Shown here: positions 36,601 through 50,099 of the stretch, piece by piece
Numbering within the stretch: position 1 is the stretch's first letter
Layout of the letters: every line of letters starts with the position of its first letter
Assembly (NCBI GenBank): GCA_005281725.1
Contig: SSBO01000015.1
Location: 558,581-622,580 of the forward strand
Source of the DNA: Wuchereria bancrofti
Taxonomy: Eukaryota > Nematoda > Chromadorea > Rhabditida > Onchocercidae
Reading direction: 5' to 3'
Length of the DNA stretch: 64,000 nt
Notes under the pieces: generated by a model
Seen by the model: the letters and a program-made list of their open reading frames with translations, nothing else
The model's database searches: none
What the model was told of the DNA's origin: nothing
Made by a program: the position numbers and the translations under genes

Positions 36601-38196
36601 GGATGGCTTCATACTGTGACCGGTTGTTCCTGAATATTATAAAGGTTGTTATCATTTTTACTGATAGTTGTTAACAAATGTTAGCATTGTATGAAGCATA
36701 TAGGAAGTTTTGTTTCAGTAAGGCATCAAATAAATGATGCAGAATATGGAGCTAGAAGACTATCTATGCTATCCGGAGACTTAAGCAAATTCTGATTCGG
36801 ATAACATCCGTCCAATTCATCTGCTAGCGCTTTTTCACTCGTCGACAAGAGTTTAATTTAAATGAGAAAGTGAGGAATTTCTGCCGTAACAACAAGATTA
36901 CTTCACCGACTGCCCGTCATGTTAGCTGGATCAGATCATTTTTTTTGTCCGCTGCCATAAGGGTTCCGAGGTTCTGGACTACTACTTCCGTTCTGGAAAC
37001 GATCCGATGATATTCACGAGATCGATGATGACTCATGAGATATCTATCTATCTATCGGATAATGTTGCTTTAGCTATTTCTATGAAATGTATCAGAGGGG
37101 TGGTGGGAATGATTGCAAAATTAAAAGAAGGTGAATGAATAAATGCAAGCAGGCAGGTATAAGAGGCGGCAGTTTTATCTTTCAGAATGAAGTGCAAGTT
37201 GCATTAGAAATGGTTCATTAAGAATCATTTCAAGCCCTTAGCAATGAATGAATGGACATTGTGACTCACCTGCTACTAGTATTAGCAAAGGAACAGAATC
37301 AAAGCCACAATGTGTCCAGTTATGAACTGGAGAAAGAATTGTATGTGGTCAGTAGAACCAACTACCACAACTGACCACACCGACAATTCTAGGGCTTTTA
37401 CTGGAAGCAGTTTGTAAGAAAATGAAGAAATGAACCTGCTGAAGACTCGCTACCACCTGCATTATTACTTTGCCGCTCATCATCGCTATCCTTCCTGTGA
37501 ATTGCTTTACTCCTCGTAGTTGTAGCTGTTAGAGCGGAAATTGCGAATGGAGAATTCAGGAACGAATTTGTTTCGCTGGGTTTCGCTAATGCCGCCACCG
37601 AAAAACCTAAAGAAATACGACATTAGCGATAAGAAGCTTGACTATTTTTTAAAATTATTTACAATGAAGCAACTACCACAAGCAATTTGTATTTTAAACA
37701 AAAAAATGTTATGTTCATTTTTTTTTCTTATCGAGTAATTGGCTGAAATGTTTCAATTCAACATTGGGATCATTTCACTGTCGGTCTCTTTTCATTATGA
37801 ACTAGGATGCTTCTTCTCGGGTATACCCTCAGCTTTGCTTCATAGGAACTATCGGGAACCAGCAACCGCCCGCCCTTTCTATACCTGTAATTGAATTAGA
37901 AAGGAAATACCGTTTGAAAGGGAATTAGTGGAACAATTTGAAGAAGTTATGCTTGTTTGTTGTTGTTGTTGTTGTGCGAATATCACTTTCTGTTGTTCAT
38001 ATAATAATTGCGTCATTGTGAGGGGTGGACGAAGTAGAAAGGGTGCCAAATTAGGTACCGTAGTTGGCACCGCAACTGGCGTTTTTGACGCTGCTTCTTG
38101 TGATTTGCTATCTTCCTCACCGGGATCAACCTCTACGGTGTCAGCTGTTTCTGTTTTCTCCGAACAACTTGTAGTAGTCAATAATTTTTCGGGCAT
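33617..38196 (-). CDS. alr-1: ALR-1/aristaless (ARX-type) paired-class homeodomain transcription factor
   Basis: Exons 38196-37911, 37606-37436, 36629-36592, 36169-36009, 34929-34884, 34814-34589, 34511-34331 and 34058-33617 join in phase to 516 residues. The homeodomain (about 189-248) begins [20 protein letters not shown], continues [20 protein letters not shown], and ends [14 protein letters not shown] with Gln at position 50. It is split by two introns, one at the 46/47 position (RVQ|VWF) typical of paired-class genes. The N-terminal region has a short poly-Gln and FSVAALAK, which resembles an eh1/octapeptide repression motif. The C-terminal half is Ala/Ser/Thr rich, and I see no OAR domain. 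An in-frame TGA directly precedes the start ATG. ALR-1/ARX proteins specify neurons and are bifunctional activators/repressors. Exon 3 is a 38-nt microexon, and the largest intron (36008-34930) splits the homeobox. Confidence 0.94.
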
Positions 38197-38956
38197 TCAA
38201 TTTTATAGCACAAAATTTTGACGAAATTTTTGAAATTTCGTTTTTAAAAAGGAAAATAGATTTCAGTGATGCTCAGCGTCTTCAAATTTCGTTCCAACCT
38301 GAAAAAGAAATATGTAGCAGAAAATGAGTGAAGAAATTAAATAAATTATTTTGCGAAGAAATAAAAGCAAACTTATTAAGCTATTAACGCTTACCAGAAA
38401 AGAAAGATCTAGTAAAAAACAGAGAAAAATTGTAAACTCAAAAATAAAATTCAACTTCAACAAGAAATATTTGTCAAATAATTGTATTAACAAAGATGAT
38501 TAGTATTTAAGCAAGAAGAACACAAAGCTTGCAGATACCATGCCTACTATTTCATATCAAATCATCCGTGACTAATTGAAATAAGACTAATCGCAAAGTT
38601 AAGCACTGGGTCGTAATAGTTATGGATTCTGCAAATGTGCACCAAATTGGCAGGCAGTCTTGGCTATATTTATGAAGAATCATGTTGACAGTCCCTGGTG
38701 GGCACTTTTTATAAGACATTGTGATTAATAAATTATCAGATATAGTAGGTAAGCAATTAAAACTAGTTGTATTTCCGGGACTCAGAAATGAGCAGCAAAA
38801 GAGGTATGTGGTAATTTAGAGTATGAATGAATAAGAGAACATTTCTGCAATTCTCAGCGGACTTTTTTTTTCCTACATGAAATCAATGATTAGTGCAAAA
38901 TTAAATTTTAAATATATTTGAAGAATGAGGAGGAAAGTATCGTCATCTGATGGATC

Positions 38957-38986
38957 TGAAGAAGAAGAAGAAGAAGAAGAAGAAAA
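38957..38986. repeat. (GAA)n microsatellite
   Basis: About ten GAA triplets; it gives rise to a spurious leucine/serine-rich frame on the minus strand. Confidence 0.9.
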
Positions 38987-41002
38987 GGGCAGAAGTAAGG
39001 AAAGAAAAAAGAGGAAAAAAGAGGAGAAGAAGGGATAAAGTAAATAAAAATGTAATTTAAGGACTTTAATTTCCCGTAATTGAGATACAAATTTCTGCTG
39101 ATGCTATTGCTGCTACTGCTACTGCCATTGCCGGAACGGAGAAGAGCAAACACTTTCAGGTTTGGAACAGCCAAAAAATTTGTCCTTGAGAAATATGAGA
39201 AAAATTCACTTCTACAATGGATACTGTATTTTAAGTTAAATGTATATATCCGTATTTCGACTTGAAATATCAAACCGTTGTGCATAAATATACTTGTTGT
39301 CATGTAGCGCTGGCATTCACTTCAAGGATCTGAAATTTAAATTCAATTAGAAAATGTAAATTAGTATCAATTTAAGATAGAAAAATATGTAGGCTTCAGA
39401 TAAAGCTAATTTCCACTTTTTTCTTTTTTTGGGCTTTTTTGTTTCTTCAAAAGAACCAAATTTAGTTTTCTAAATTGATTTCCCTTAGCGATTGTTAACA
39501 TAGCATATTTCTCATAAGTTAAATAATTTGTTATAAATACTTTTCACTACGTAACATAGTTTACTATTCCACTTAGAGTGACCGAAGACACAAATCATTG
39601 TGTAAATTCAACACATTTCCTTTAAACAATGAAAACAAATTAAAAATTGAGATTTAATAGATAGGAAAAGTATTGAGAGAAATTAGCACCAAAAGAAGGT
39701 AATTAAGAATTTTGTGACAGATCAACTCCGCCACCCAAAAGATATTTGCGCTGTTGCAGGTATTATCTCAAACAGATCTCACTTCTCATTTCTGATGGAA
39801 GAGACTGACTGAAGTTGGAAGATTAGCCGCTTCATATGCACTTTACAAACAAGCAAAAGTATGGAGGACTTTTCCATGTCATCTTACTATGACACATACA
39901 CACAGACACACACACACACACAGACACATTTCAGAGAACTGAGTCTTTGATAATATGATGATGATGATGATACTTGAACTAAGTTGTAATTTTAAAAGTT
40001 TACTTTAACAGTGTAGTTATGAATACAATACAACAGCTGGTGTGTCACCAATAATAGCAATGAAAGATGAGTAATCAGAGATCTGTCATATCGAATTTCA
40101 TCGAGAAAAGCTAAGAACGTCAGTCCACCTTAAGCAAATTTCATTTATATTCATTAATTTTCTCGGAAGCGGAAGAAAACGTATCTCACGTATGCTACAC
40201 GCAATATGTTCAGCGGTAAAATGTCTTCTTTCAGTTACTCATTTCTAGTTCAGCCACCTACTGATAATTTGAATTCCATTTAAGTTTTTGAAATTGTAAA
40301 TGAAAATAAATTCTTTAATCTGATAAAAACAACATTGGGTGACACTGGTAGTGTGACATGCAAAGGTAGAAAGCCATGATTGCTCAAGCAATAGCAATAA
40401 TAATAATAATCGAAATACTAGTAGTAAGTAGTAACAATCATCGAAAAGTAGTAATTACTATTAAAATAATAGGAATAGAGAAAGTGAAAGAGGGGAGAGA
40501 CTGAGGAGAAGGGTATATGAGAGGGAGAGAGAGAGAGAGAGGGATGGAAGGAAGCCATTGCGTTGCCGAAGTGGCAATTAAGCAAATCGAAAATAGCCGG
40601 GTTGAAAAGTAATAAATTTAATAAAAGTTATAAATGGATGGCATTATTGCGTGCCTTCCTCGAGATGTTCCTTCCTCGAAGCATTTGTTGGCAATGAATG
40701 CATGAAGAAGAAGAAGGATTATTATTTTTGATCATTGCTTTGTCCACTCAGATAAGTAATCAAATTTTCACATTGCATGTTATGAAATCAAATAAAAAAG
40801 CAAAAAATGCACTGAAATTATTAATTTAAATCTTTAAAATTCAATTCAGTTCTAATTCACTTCTTCCATTTCAATATCAGATGAATATCATTGAAATAAA
40901 TACTTCTCGATGATATTGTTGACATAATTATCACTAATTATATTGTTATAACTGCAATTATCATCCTTATTTATACTAATCTCATCTTAAAGCATATTTA
41001 AT

Positions 41003-41070
41003 GCTGCTGTTGTTGTTGTTGTTGTTGTTATTGTTGTTGTTGTTGTTGTTGTTGTTGTTATTGTTGTTGG
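41003..41070. repeat. (TTG)n microsatellite with ATT interruptions
   Basis: About 22 GTT/TTG triplets interrupted twice by ATT. (GA)-rich tracts lie nearby at about 40517-40541 and 41278-41320, and a (CA) tract at about 39895-39924. Confidence 0.9.
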
Positions 41071-41283
41071 TATTAACATTGCTATTATTAACATCGCATC
41101 AGATAGATATTTTTGCTAATTAGTATCATTGATATTCACATCATACTACTAAAATTACTTTTTCTTCATAGCTAAACTTGCATAACTGCTGCCACCATCA
41201 ATGCTTTCAGCAGCATTTCGGCATCAAAGTATCATAGCGAGATGACTACTGTGACCGTAAATCCAAAACACATTATTGAGAGA

Positions 41284-41320
<37 letters not shown>

Positions 41321-43118
41321 TAAGTCTCCAACTCTACTTTTCAGTTCATAGTTTGAGTCCTTTATGGTTGAGAAGAACTGCAATAAAAATAAACAAAATC
41401 ACTGAAACCTTTGCATAAATCTTATCTCATGGGATCATATGGCAAATTAATTTCCTTCAAATATCATTCTTGTTCAGTGTTGTTATAAAAATTAGAAAAT
41501 TAAACAACAAAACTTTGACACATTTGCACTAATTTTGAGATAATAGTAAGCATGAAGTGTGCCACTTCAAAAGAAAACAAAGAGCAGTAAACATTTTACG
41601 CGTATATTCGATTAATAGCTTAAGCAGGTCAACGAGTCATCACAATGTATTAAAAAGAAGCATTGCCTTAATTTTCATTTAAAACAAAATGAAGAACAGA
41701 GTAGTAGTTAAGTTTGTTCAAGTAGGAGTCAGATTATAAACAAAGAAACTATTGCAGTAGAAGACTTAATTCAAAAACTAAAGAATTGATGGCCAGCGAA
41801 TGATTGCTCATTATTTCAATCTTTTTAGGTACTAATTGATTTTAATTAAATGTGTGAGTTTTCCAGTAATGAACAGTGACTGGAGAATCACTTTCGTTTC
41901 TGTATTCAAAACCTGAATTGATAAATATGATAGATTTAACTTGATCTTGACACGGTGCTGACATCTGAAGTTAAAGGAGAGGTGAAGGGCGATAGATGCC
42001 TTTCTTCTGAAATAAACTAATGACAGCAATTCATGCAATTAAGTTAGGTCGTGTGATGGGTTCAATTCAATCAAAAACTCCAACCATTGTGATCAAATAA
42101 ATCCTTTGCTTTATCTTTTCACATTAAAAAAATTAAATCCTTATATCTCTTGAAGGATTAGAAATTCGATGACTAATAGGGCAGTTACTTGTGGCTTTAA
42201 CAACAGCAAATATCATAATCTTAAAATTTCTCATAAGACAGATTATTTGTGATACACAGTTGGAGAGTTGAAGGCTTATGTTGTAAGCCGAGCAGGATGG
42301 TTTGATAAACATCTTAATTATTCCCATCCACTAACTAAATCATGATATATTCACTCGTAGCGAAGGAAACAAAGCACAGATCTTTGATAAGCATTGATTT
42401 GTTAACAAATTTCTTATCAGCAGTTTTACAAGTAAGCGGCTTGTGTATCAAGAAAGAATTGCAGTGAGAGACATACATGCTAATCTCAAGACTTTCCAGA
42501 TTAGCTGATAAAGTTTACGAATCGATTTAAATCTTCAACGATTTACTGATGTAACAGTGAAATGAAATGAAATGAGATGAAATTAAATCATACAGAAATG
42601 GTTCTTATCAGAGTGAGGTGAGAGGAAATTAGGCATTCTAATCAGACAATCATCTCTCTTCATCAAAGTAATAAAATAAATTGGGAAAAAATCGGAAGTG
42701 GAACTAAACACTCAAAGGCATTTATGCATTTATATACGGGCAAGTAAGTGACAAACAAATTGAAAAGCAAAATATGGCGGTGAAAAAAAGGCGGAGAAGG
42801 AAAGATGCAATTAATGGAAGTGTATGTGCAGCTGGTAATTGGCCTTTAAACATTTTCATTCATAACTAAGTAAGTTAGTAAGAAAGTAAACCAATTCTTC
42901 ACCACCTAAATGTATCTATCCTTCCTTTTTCAATTCATTCAATTGTCCTCCAATTGTCTTCATTATATGACAGACAGAGTGAAAAAGATGACAGCAAAAT
43001 TGACAAATTTCTTCACTTCAATTACTCATTTCAACTGATAGTTGCTAAATTGTTTTCATCTAAAGTTGACATCCAATGTTGGAATTTTAAAACAAATAAA
43101 TGGCTCTGATAGTGTTGG

Positions 43119-43121
<3 letters not shown>

Positions 43122-43155
<34 letters not shown>
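43122..43155. repeat. (AGT)n microsatellite
   Basis: About eleven AGT triplets in a row, a short distance before the ATT-rich block at 43220. Confidence 0.9.
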
Positions 43156-43219
43156 ATATGAATTAATTATGTGGCAATCAAGAAGAGATAATTGATTTTG
43201 TGATTATTAAGGAGAAGAG

Positions 43220-43440
43220 GTATTATTATTATCGTTATTTTTATTATTGTTTTATCATTTACTACCATCACTATCATTATTATTATTATTATTAATTATC
43301 GTTGTTATTATCATTAATTACTATTATTACTACTATTATTGATTATTATTATTAATTATATTATTATCATCATTACTATTATTACCAATTATTGTTATTA
43401 CTAATTATTGTTGCTACTAATTATTATTATTACTACTACT
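43220..43440. repeat. degenerate (ATT/ATC)n tract
   Basis: About 220 bases of mostly ATT triplets diverged to ATC, ACT and GTT; an old, decayed triplet repeat. Confidence 0.85.
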
Positions 43441-46400
43441 TTTAGTACATCCATGAAAGTTAATTGAATGATATAAAAATGCAGTGAAAAAGAGGTCAAA
43501 GCGCTGATATTCCGCTAAACATTCAATTCAGTTTTTTCTATTGTTCGTCTTCCTGGTTTGTTAGTAAGGGCTGTAATTAGATGCAGCTGATAAGTACAGA
43601 AAAGTATAAGTAAGATGAAAGGAAATGCACAGACCGATACTAAAATATAACGCATCCTATCCTACCGGATACAACAATTAAATTTTAAAGGAGGAGAAGC
43701 AGTGCTGAAGACTGAAATAAATAAATAAATCAAATTAACTTCAGTCAGAAATCATTCAAATTTTCATAACTTCACTGCTAAATCTCGATGGAAAATACCA
43801 AGAATTCCTGGAGAGAGTCACATTTTTATGCGATAACAATTTCACATTGAACATAATGCTTAGCCAATATTTGTAGCTCTTAAGTAAGTGAATCGCTTTG
43901 AAGTTGCTTATTTCAACTTGCTGTTCCTTTTTCCTTCTGATTCTGCATTATGTCAGTCATCGCTAATTAAAAAAAGCGGTAGAAACATCACAAAGGAAAT
44001 ATCCCAAAGATGTTTTCAACCACTTTGTCAGCTCTCTCTCTCTCTCTCTGAAATTTTCCTGACTGGAATTATCGAACATATTAAAGTCATTATTTGTCTT
44101 TGCAACAGATTCTAAATTCAGTTTTACAGATTCCCAGATTTTGAAAGAACATCAACATTGCGGTGGGAAGATATTGCTTCATCCTTAATTCTGTTTTAAT
44201 GCACAGTTTACTTTATTGTAGCGTAAGAAGCAAATATATTCAACATAAATGATATCTTACTGTATTAAGAGTTGTACGATACCGAAGAAATACTATTTGG
44301 AAAGGAATTTTAAGGGGAAAAGGCAATAGCACGAAAAGGCAAAACGTTACAAGTGACAAGATAGAACCATAAGAAAACTAAAATTGCTAGCATTGAGATT
44401 GAAATTTATAAAAAGAAGCCAGGAGAGAGGAGTATTTCTTATGGTAATTGTGTTAGTGCACCTGGTGACATCAACGACAGAACACGAAGAGGAGAAAGAG
44501 ATGACATAATGAACAGTTATTTATTGTTTAGGTTTATTCGATTCCGATTGATTGATGAGAAGTATGAAGGAGGACTTTACGTCTCACAACGATACTCCAA
44601 GCCTTGAATAAAAGAATACTCTCATTGCTAGGAAAATGCTAATGCATTATTGCTAGTCCTCACGAATCATTAAATTCAGATATTTCATGCAATCAATATT
44701 CGTTGATACTGCAATTAGCAATTAGCAGCGAAACAGTGACAAAATTTCAAACTCGCCCAAACGTTATTTCTTGGCTTTACTACAATGATTTTGCCTGTCC
44801 ATAACAACTTTTATTTTTGTTATCAATCTTTGGACAGTCCACAATAAACACTGCAACAGCATTTCATTCATGTAGCAAGAATTGAAATTATTCAGAAGCA
44901 AACTGTTTGAAAATTTAACTGTATATAATTGATCAAAGAATACAGAAGTAAGAAGGATTATTGCAATTTCCCAGTTGATAAGATAGCCTAGTTGCACATA
45001 AGTTTAGGCTCATTTTCTTCTTAAAGTGTATAGCTGGTCCACCTAATACTTTTCTTTTTTAGAATACAAAGCATGAATATAATCCAAATGGCGCAAAATG
45101 AATTTCGATAATTTATATTTAAAAAATCACGTAACGGAGGTATTTTCTTGTTCTGATAAACTACGACAGAAAAAAAAGAAAACAAAAAGCAAGCGAAGAA
45201 TTAAAAGAAGAAAATAAGTTTTGAAGAATTGCAAAGTTTATTAAGAGGCGGCAAAGGTAGTTATCTACTTGTATTGGAAATGTTTTTCAAGAAACTTCTA
45301 TCCCATCCAATAGAGTGACCATAGGTCAGCAACTGCAATGATTTTTGATCATTTGCAGCTTACCATTTCAAAACGGCAAGAAAGAAATCGTTTTTTGAAT
45401 GTTTTTCATTTGTTTGCTCACATTTAAACATGCATCACTTTATTGAAACAGCTACCGTTTCAACCACTTCCGTTACTGGCAAAGGAATATAAAATGCTGA
45501 AGATCCGGAAATATGAGAACCGTATCCGTATTATCACTTCAAGCAATCACTGAGAGACATTGCACAGGTGAATTTTCACTTCAAACATTGTTTTGTCATT
45601 CATTAAGAGTGTATCATTTTATATGTTGTATTATATTATATCGTATTATATATTATATTATATCATTTATTAATGTTATATTATTTCTCATGTCGATTAT
45701 GAAAATATATTATATTTTGATGTGCTCTTAGAAAGGAAAGTCGTTTATTGAATGACAGTAATGACAAGAATGGTAATTAAATCATTGGTTGTAATTAAAT
45801 CATTGGTTGTTTGGTTTCTGAACCGAAATTACAACCATTTGGCTTCTAAGAAATGCCAATAGGTGCTCGAAATACTGTTTGCAGGAATAGAAATCATAAT
45901 ACTTGTACTTTTGCACAACATCGAGAAAGCAATTAAAACGGTGATATGTTCTTTCTTAATCAAAATATCAAAGATTATTTTTTGGGTAAACTGTCCTCAC
46001 CAAACATTTACAATTGGAACAATACCAGCTCAGAAATTCGAATTACTTAGGTAGGTATGTGAGCATTAGTATTTATTCATTTTGCACGAGAAATTTGAAT
46101 GCTTCGAGAGAAGCGAAAAACAAATTCCATTCTTCCTGCATGTCGCATCCAAGAGTTGCAGAAGAAAACAGTTTTTTTTTTTTTTTTTTAGATAAAGGAA
46201 GAATAATTTTCAAATCAAAAAAAGTAGAAAGAATTGCAAATAAATGAAGAAATTTTAACATAGTAAGAAATAAAATGCTGCATTAATTGAATTGATTAGC
46301 GGTTAAAAAATAAAATTGCTTCCTTCCAGTCTTCTCTCCTTGCCCATTCTTTTTACTTATGCCTTATGTCTTATTATCTAAATTTACATCTTTGAAAAGG

Positions 46401-47653
46401 AGAAAGTACGGGTTAAGTAAGCTTAACGAGATTGCTAAGAGAAGTATGGTCGTAAATGTTATGCTTTAGCTCCTGGAAATGATTGTAACATGACCTTAAT
46501 TAAATTTTAATAAATAATTTGTCAAATGCAATATGAGTTGCCATTTTCGTAGTGTCTCTTACTTTTCCATTTCCCACTTTAGAAAAAATTTGCATTTTAA
46601 TATTGAAATAAATAATTTAAAAGAAGCATAGATCTTGACTCACTTTTAGTTGAATTACTTTAATTAATGTACTTTCCTCCAACAATATTGACAATTGCTT
46701 CTCACATCGCCGCTGCGCATATGACGTTGGAGGGGAAAGTTGCTGCTGTTGCGTTGCGCATCCGTACAAACAGAGATGTCCAGTCTGCTCCGCCTGTCCT
46801 AGTGTGGACACTTTCCGTTACGTCAACTGGCTGGGTGGGAAATTTCCGATCTTCAAGTGTACAATAGAGTGTACAATAGTTTAGTGAAATCTAACTTTAC
46901 GAAAATATCACTAGCTAATGGTTCCATTCCTTTTATGGTAATATTGCAATGATTCGGATCGTCCAATTACCAAAAGTAGTAATATCTTTTATAACTTGAT
47001 GTTCCATGTCATTTTTGATATAACCCTAAGAGTTGTTATTATTCCAACCTGCCATATCTTTGATTCTGCCCGGATTTACGAAGAACAGAAAATTCAATTA
47101 TTTAAATTCAAAATTATAGCTTAAGAAAAAAACATGAAGCCGAATACTGTCGTCATTTGTGATCCGCCATCAAAATTCTGCAGATAAAGAGTGAAAGCAA
47201 TTCCGGTGCAGTGCACTGTCTGTGTCAGTAATCTAATTTTTGACACTTTGTGATACGATTCGGAATATAAGAGAGAGGAAGGAAGGAAGGAAGAAATGAG
47301 AAGGTATTCGCTGCTGCTAATGAAGAATATATTTTATATATTTTCCCATAAAAAGATGGATAGCTTGGAATAAAAGCAAATTCTTGAGTGAGAAAGGAAG
47401 CTTGAGAAGAAGGGATGAATGGGTAATTTTATGAAAGTTCCTTAAAAGTAATGAGATTAAAAAAAGAGTAAGACTAAACAACTTAATATGTGCATATAAG
47501 TATGAGACACAAAAGAAGTATATTTATGGAGCAGTAATATTCATTATATAATGAAACGACTAGAACTAGAGGAATCAGGGCAGGGCGGCATTTTACATAA
47601 CATTGAGCTATTTGGTCGCAGTTGAGAGGAGAAGCAATTTCTGCAATGGAATT

Positions 47654-47682
47654 GGATAGATAGATAGATAGATAGATAGATA
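47654..47682. repeat. (GATA)n microsatellite
   Basis: Seven GATA units without interruption. Confidence 0.9.
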
Positions 47683-47889
47683 CTTGGGCAATTGAATAAT
47701 AAAATCAAAAAGTGAAATAGACTGCTTTCCCATTGCCTCTGAGTGCCCAAAAACACGGGTGCCACAAAATGGGAATATTTATGCATCGCCGTTTGAAATG
47801 ATCACTTAATGCAATCAAAATGACGCTTGCACCATAATCATATCAAATAAAACATTATTACATACATTCAGGGAAGGAAAGCACTTTCA

Positions 47890-47955
47890 ATGCGATTCAA
47901 TGCGATGCAATGCGATGCGATGCGATGCGATGCGATGCGATGCGATGCAATGCGA
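47890..47955. repeat. (GCGAT)n pentanucleotide repeat
   Basis: About thirteen units of a TGCGA pentamer, with TGCAA variants at both ends and a pure core. GC-rich for this sequence and rare in type. Confidence 0.9.
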
Positions 47956-48152
47956 ACATTACGAGCAAATTGATGAAAAAGAAAGAATTTGAAAGAGCAG
48001 ACTGGTGGGATTCAACAAGGATCGGGATTTATTAATGGAAATGGTTCAGAGCTGAGTATTAGTAGAAAGTGTCGCTTGATGAAAAGAAGAGATTACTTGC
48101 TCGACTCCTTCCTACAGCACTAATTAAAGAGATTCAAATTTCAATTAATTTA

Positions 48153-48193
48153 TTCCATAATGATATGAAATGCAATTTCATATCATTATGGAA
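48153..48193. repeat. perfect 19-bp inverted repeat, 3-nt loop
   Basis: TTCCATAATGATATGAAAT, loop GCA, then its exact reverse complement. It can form a 19-bp hairpin or a cruciform. No flanking transposon ends recognised. Confidence 0.92.
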
Positions 48194-48370
48194 ATTACTA
48201 AACAAAATGACTCTTTCAAAGGTAATATTAGTCATAAAGCAAACTCTTAAGTATAACGTGCTCCAACCATGATGACTACAAACATACACATCATCTCATC
48301 TCATCTCACCGTCTCATTTAAATGCATTTTAAATAGTTCCATACATTTCTAACACAGTAAGACAGACAGG

Positions 48371-48414
48371 CACACACACACACACACATACACATACATG
48401 CACACACACACACA
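48371..48414. repeat. (CA)n microsatellite, interrupted
   Basis: CA dinucleotides with ATA and ATG interruptions; a second similar tract lies at about 52823-52870. Confidence 0.85.
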
Positions 48415-49634
48415 TCGACATGCACGCATACATTACGACATACTCATATGCATATTACGATGATATGATAGCATAGATGTATGGTACTAATAATGTGATA
48501 AAAGTGTATGCACGCTTCTGCAGCATGCAAAAGTGAACACTTAACGAAGGATGCGACGGGGAACTTTCGTTCGCAACCTTCGATAAATTTAAAGGTAACA
48601 TTAAAGGCAATCTGCGAGTCGCACGGGCGAGCGAATCCAAAGTAACAAAAAAAAGAAAAGCGAAATTGATTTGAGAATATGCATGCTTCTCTTCTTTCCA
48701 ACTAACATAATCTTATCATAATTTAAAATAAGGAAAGCTTAACAATGTATAAACTACAGCGTTGCTGCTTACTGTGCACTATTATTACTACAAGAAATAT
48801 TCCTTCATAACCTAATTAAGAATTAATTAAATGGAACATTAGTTAAGTACCATCACTATTTCAATCTTTTCTGAAATACCGTGCTTTGGTCGTGTACGGC
48901 AAGCATAATGAATAGCATTTGAGTTAAAAATGCTTCCTGCTTATCTGCGAGAATAAAAGAGAAAGTTTAGTGGAAGTTGAGCTAATGATTCAGAATAGGA
49001 AGCGACGGAATCTTCTGAGGTAAATGGATTAAAATAACTTTGCTGTTAAAACAAAAAGGAAGAAATTGCATGGCATTTCTGACAGACTGAAACTTATAGG
49101 TCTTTCAAATATTAAACAGTTTTCACACAGGAATAGCAATTTTTTTTTTTTTCAATTTCAATTTCAATTAAAATATGACAGTAGAAATGAGCTATAATAA
49201 TAACACTATTAGACAGTAAATGAGAGGAGAAAAAAAATGATACAGGTGAAATCACCTTCAACCTGTATTGCTTTCCCGAAAAAAATTATCTCCGCCTACC
49301 ACCAAAACATTATAATTAATTTGTCCATCTCAATGGGCAATCAAACTGCCCAAGTTATGATTGCAATGATAAAATTACATTATTTTCCCGAGCAGACGCT
49401 GAAATGAAATTATGAATAAGCAAGAAGTCGACGCAAAGGCCTAATCATACTTGTATTTGTGTAATATTTTTCGATCGTTTTCTGTCCCGTAGGAATTTTA
49501 TGACTGATGATGATTAATTTTGTTTCATTTCTTTCTTTGCTATTATTTGGTCTATGCTAGCACACCTTGTTGATGAGTATGCCAGAAATAATGTTCCAAA
49601 AGTGGAGAATTTTGATGAAATCTGCCCAAATGTG

Positions 49635-49663
49635 ATCTCATCATCATCATCATCATCATCATC
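49635..49663. repeat. (ATC)n microsatellite
   Basis: About nine ATC/CAT triplets; on minus it encodes a run of eight Asp in a 92-codon frame (49514-49792). Confidence 0.9.
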
Positions 49664-50099
49664 AGAAATCATCACAGACGTTTTATATTCCTGTGAAATG
49701 AAATGATTTGAATGACGCAAGTGATTAACGTCGCTAGCACTCATAATTGATGATCCGGATAGAACAATCATCATCAGTAACGGATGATGCAAAACGGTTA
49801 GCCATCTTTTTTCATTCCTCCTCAGTCAACACCGCCTTCGACTGATGTGGATGTTAGCAGCGGAATTTCTACATTTCTGTTACTTGAAATTCCAAAATTT
49901 ATTGTTGGTGCTGAATCATCCTATAAGGCGAACTTGTTTTTGCACCCAAATGTTTATACAGTTTAATTGTTTTAAAAAATAATGCAAATATATCGTCAGC
50001 CGAATAGATAGTTGAAAATGTGAAACCTTTCGTTCGATAATTTAGGGACAGTATAGCAGGAAAGGAAGACAGTTCAAAAGAAAAATAAACCGTCACCGG

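Noticed and set aside
38588..38606. Word resembling the 3' part of 5S rRNA (GTTAAGCACTGGGTCG)
   Set aside because: The rest of a 120-nt 5S gene and its internal promoter are not present around it.
38908..39303. 131-codon minus-strand frame
   Set aside because: Largely Leu/Phe/Ser from a GAA repeat and T-rich sequence; no motif.
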